Source of the DNA: an uncultured Saprospiraceae bacterium | GTDB taxonomy: Bacteria > Bacteroidota > Bacteroidia > Chitinophagales > Saprospiraceae | Direction: 5' to 3' | Assembly: GCA_937942465.1 (NCBI GenBank) | Contig: CALDEO010000250.1 | Coordinates: 1-6,373 of the forward strand | Length of the DNA stretch: 6,373 bases | Shown: in pieces, positions 5,958 to 6,373 of the stretch | Position numbering within the stretch: position 1 is the first letter of the stretch | How the letters are laid out: every line of letters begins with the position of its first letter | Notes under the pieces: model-generated | The model's database searches: none | What the model was told of the DNA's origin: nothing | What the model saw: the letters and a program-made list of their open reading frames with translations, nothing else | Translations under genes and position numbers: made by a program

Positions 5958-6302
5958 ATGCCTAGATCAGTAAATGCTGTAGCATCGAGAAAAAGAAGAA
6001 AGAAAATACTTAAAGCAGCCAAAGGTTATTGGGGAGCTAGAAGTAAAGTCTACACTGTAGCCAAAAACGCTGTCGAAAAAGGACTGACGTATGCTTACAG
6101 AGATAGAAGAAACAAGAAAAGAGCTTTTAGAAGACTCTGGATTACAAGAATCAACGCTGCAACTAGAATGCACGGGATGCCGTACTCTAAGTTTATCTTC
6201 GCTTTGAAAAAGCATGAAATCGACTTAAACAGAAAAGCACTAGCTGATATCGCAATGAATCACCCAGCGCAATTCGAAGCAATATTGAATAAAGTGAAAT
6301 AA
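5958..6302 (+). CDS. rplT: 50S ribosomal protein bL20
   Basis: bL20 binds 23S rRNA early in large-subunit assembly and is often the autogenous repressor of its operon. The 114 residues match the family's normal length (about 115-120). Recognisable segments are [29 protein letters not shown] (1-29), including the conserved KGYWG, then [23 protein letters not shown] (46-68), which is highly conserved in bL20, and the globular C-terminal end with [27 protein letters not shown] (73-99). The extended basic N-terminal arm and compact C-terminal domain are both present. The start ATG is set by the MPR motif and is preceded by an A-rich stretch without a Shine-Dalgarno. It is the last gene of the cluster and is followed by a strong terminator. 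Confidence 0.97.
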   Translation: MPRSVNAVASRKRRKKILKAAKGYWGARSKVYTVAKNAVEKGLTYAYRDRRNKKRAFRRLWITRINAATRMHGMPYSKFIFALKKHEIDLNRKALADIAMNHPAQFEAILNKVK

Positions 6303-6323
6303 GCTTTATCTCAAAAATAATAC

Positions 6324-6353
6324 AAAAGCCACTCTTTGAGTGGCTTTTTTTTT
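6324..6353 (+). terminator. Intrinsic terminator after rplT
   Basis: AAAAGCCACTC (6324-6334) pairs perfectly with GAGTGGCTTTT (6338-6348) around a TTT loop, and the 3' arm runs into nine T's (6345-6353). It begins 21 bases after the rplT stop and closes the infC-rpmI-rplT cluster. Nothing further is identifiable in the last 20 bases of the window. Confidence 0.93.
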
Positions 6354-6373
6354 GGCTAGTAGTGAACACGTAG

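Overview
The window looks like a chromosomal housekeeping segment from a Bacteroidota bacterium. It is AT-rich. Several intergenic regions carry the promoter pattern typical of this phylum (-33 TTTG/TTG and -7 TAnnTTTG), and the start codons have A/T-rich upstream regions without clear Shine-Dalgarno sequences. The IF-3, bL35 and ClpC proteins read like Bacteroidota family members. The IF-3 N-domain has about ten extra residues and the C-terminus is lysine-rich, which from memory fits the Saprospiria side of the phylum. That finer placement is inference only.

Layout, left to right. Positions 1-735 (+) hold the 3' part of an EamA/DMT-type membrane transporter whose start lies before the window. 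About 520 bases follow with no gene I can support. A minus-strand block comes next: a STAS-domain anti-sigma-factor-antagonist-like protein (1471-1845), then tRNA-Lys(UUU) (1301-1373) with its own promoter and a strong hairpin terminator. A divergent, gene-free region of about 510 bases (1846-2357) carries the STAS promoter, a candidate clpC promoter and several short inverted repeats. The plus strand then runs clpC (2358-4913), infC (4983-5570, TTG start), rpmI (5679-5876) and rplT (5958-6302), ending at a strong terminator (6324-6353).

How the genes work together. infC-rpmI-rplT is the conserved translation cluster of IF-3, bL35 and bL20. Here it follows clpC, an AAA+ unfoldase that feeds ClpP, with only 69 bases between and no clear terminator, so read-through from clpC into infC is possible. 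Between infC and rpmI there is a GAAA-capped intrinsic terminator. Its 3' arm contains the -33 element of a good Bacteroidota promoter, so the two ribosomal protein genes can be uncoupled from infC and restarted separately. This is the most interesting local architecture in the window. I see no mobile element, CRISPR array or evident new multi-gene system.
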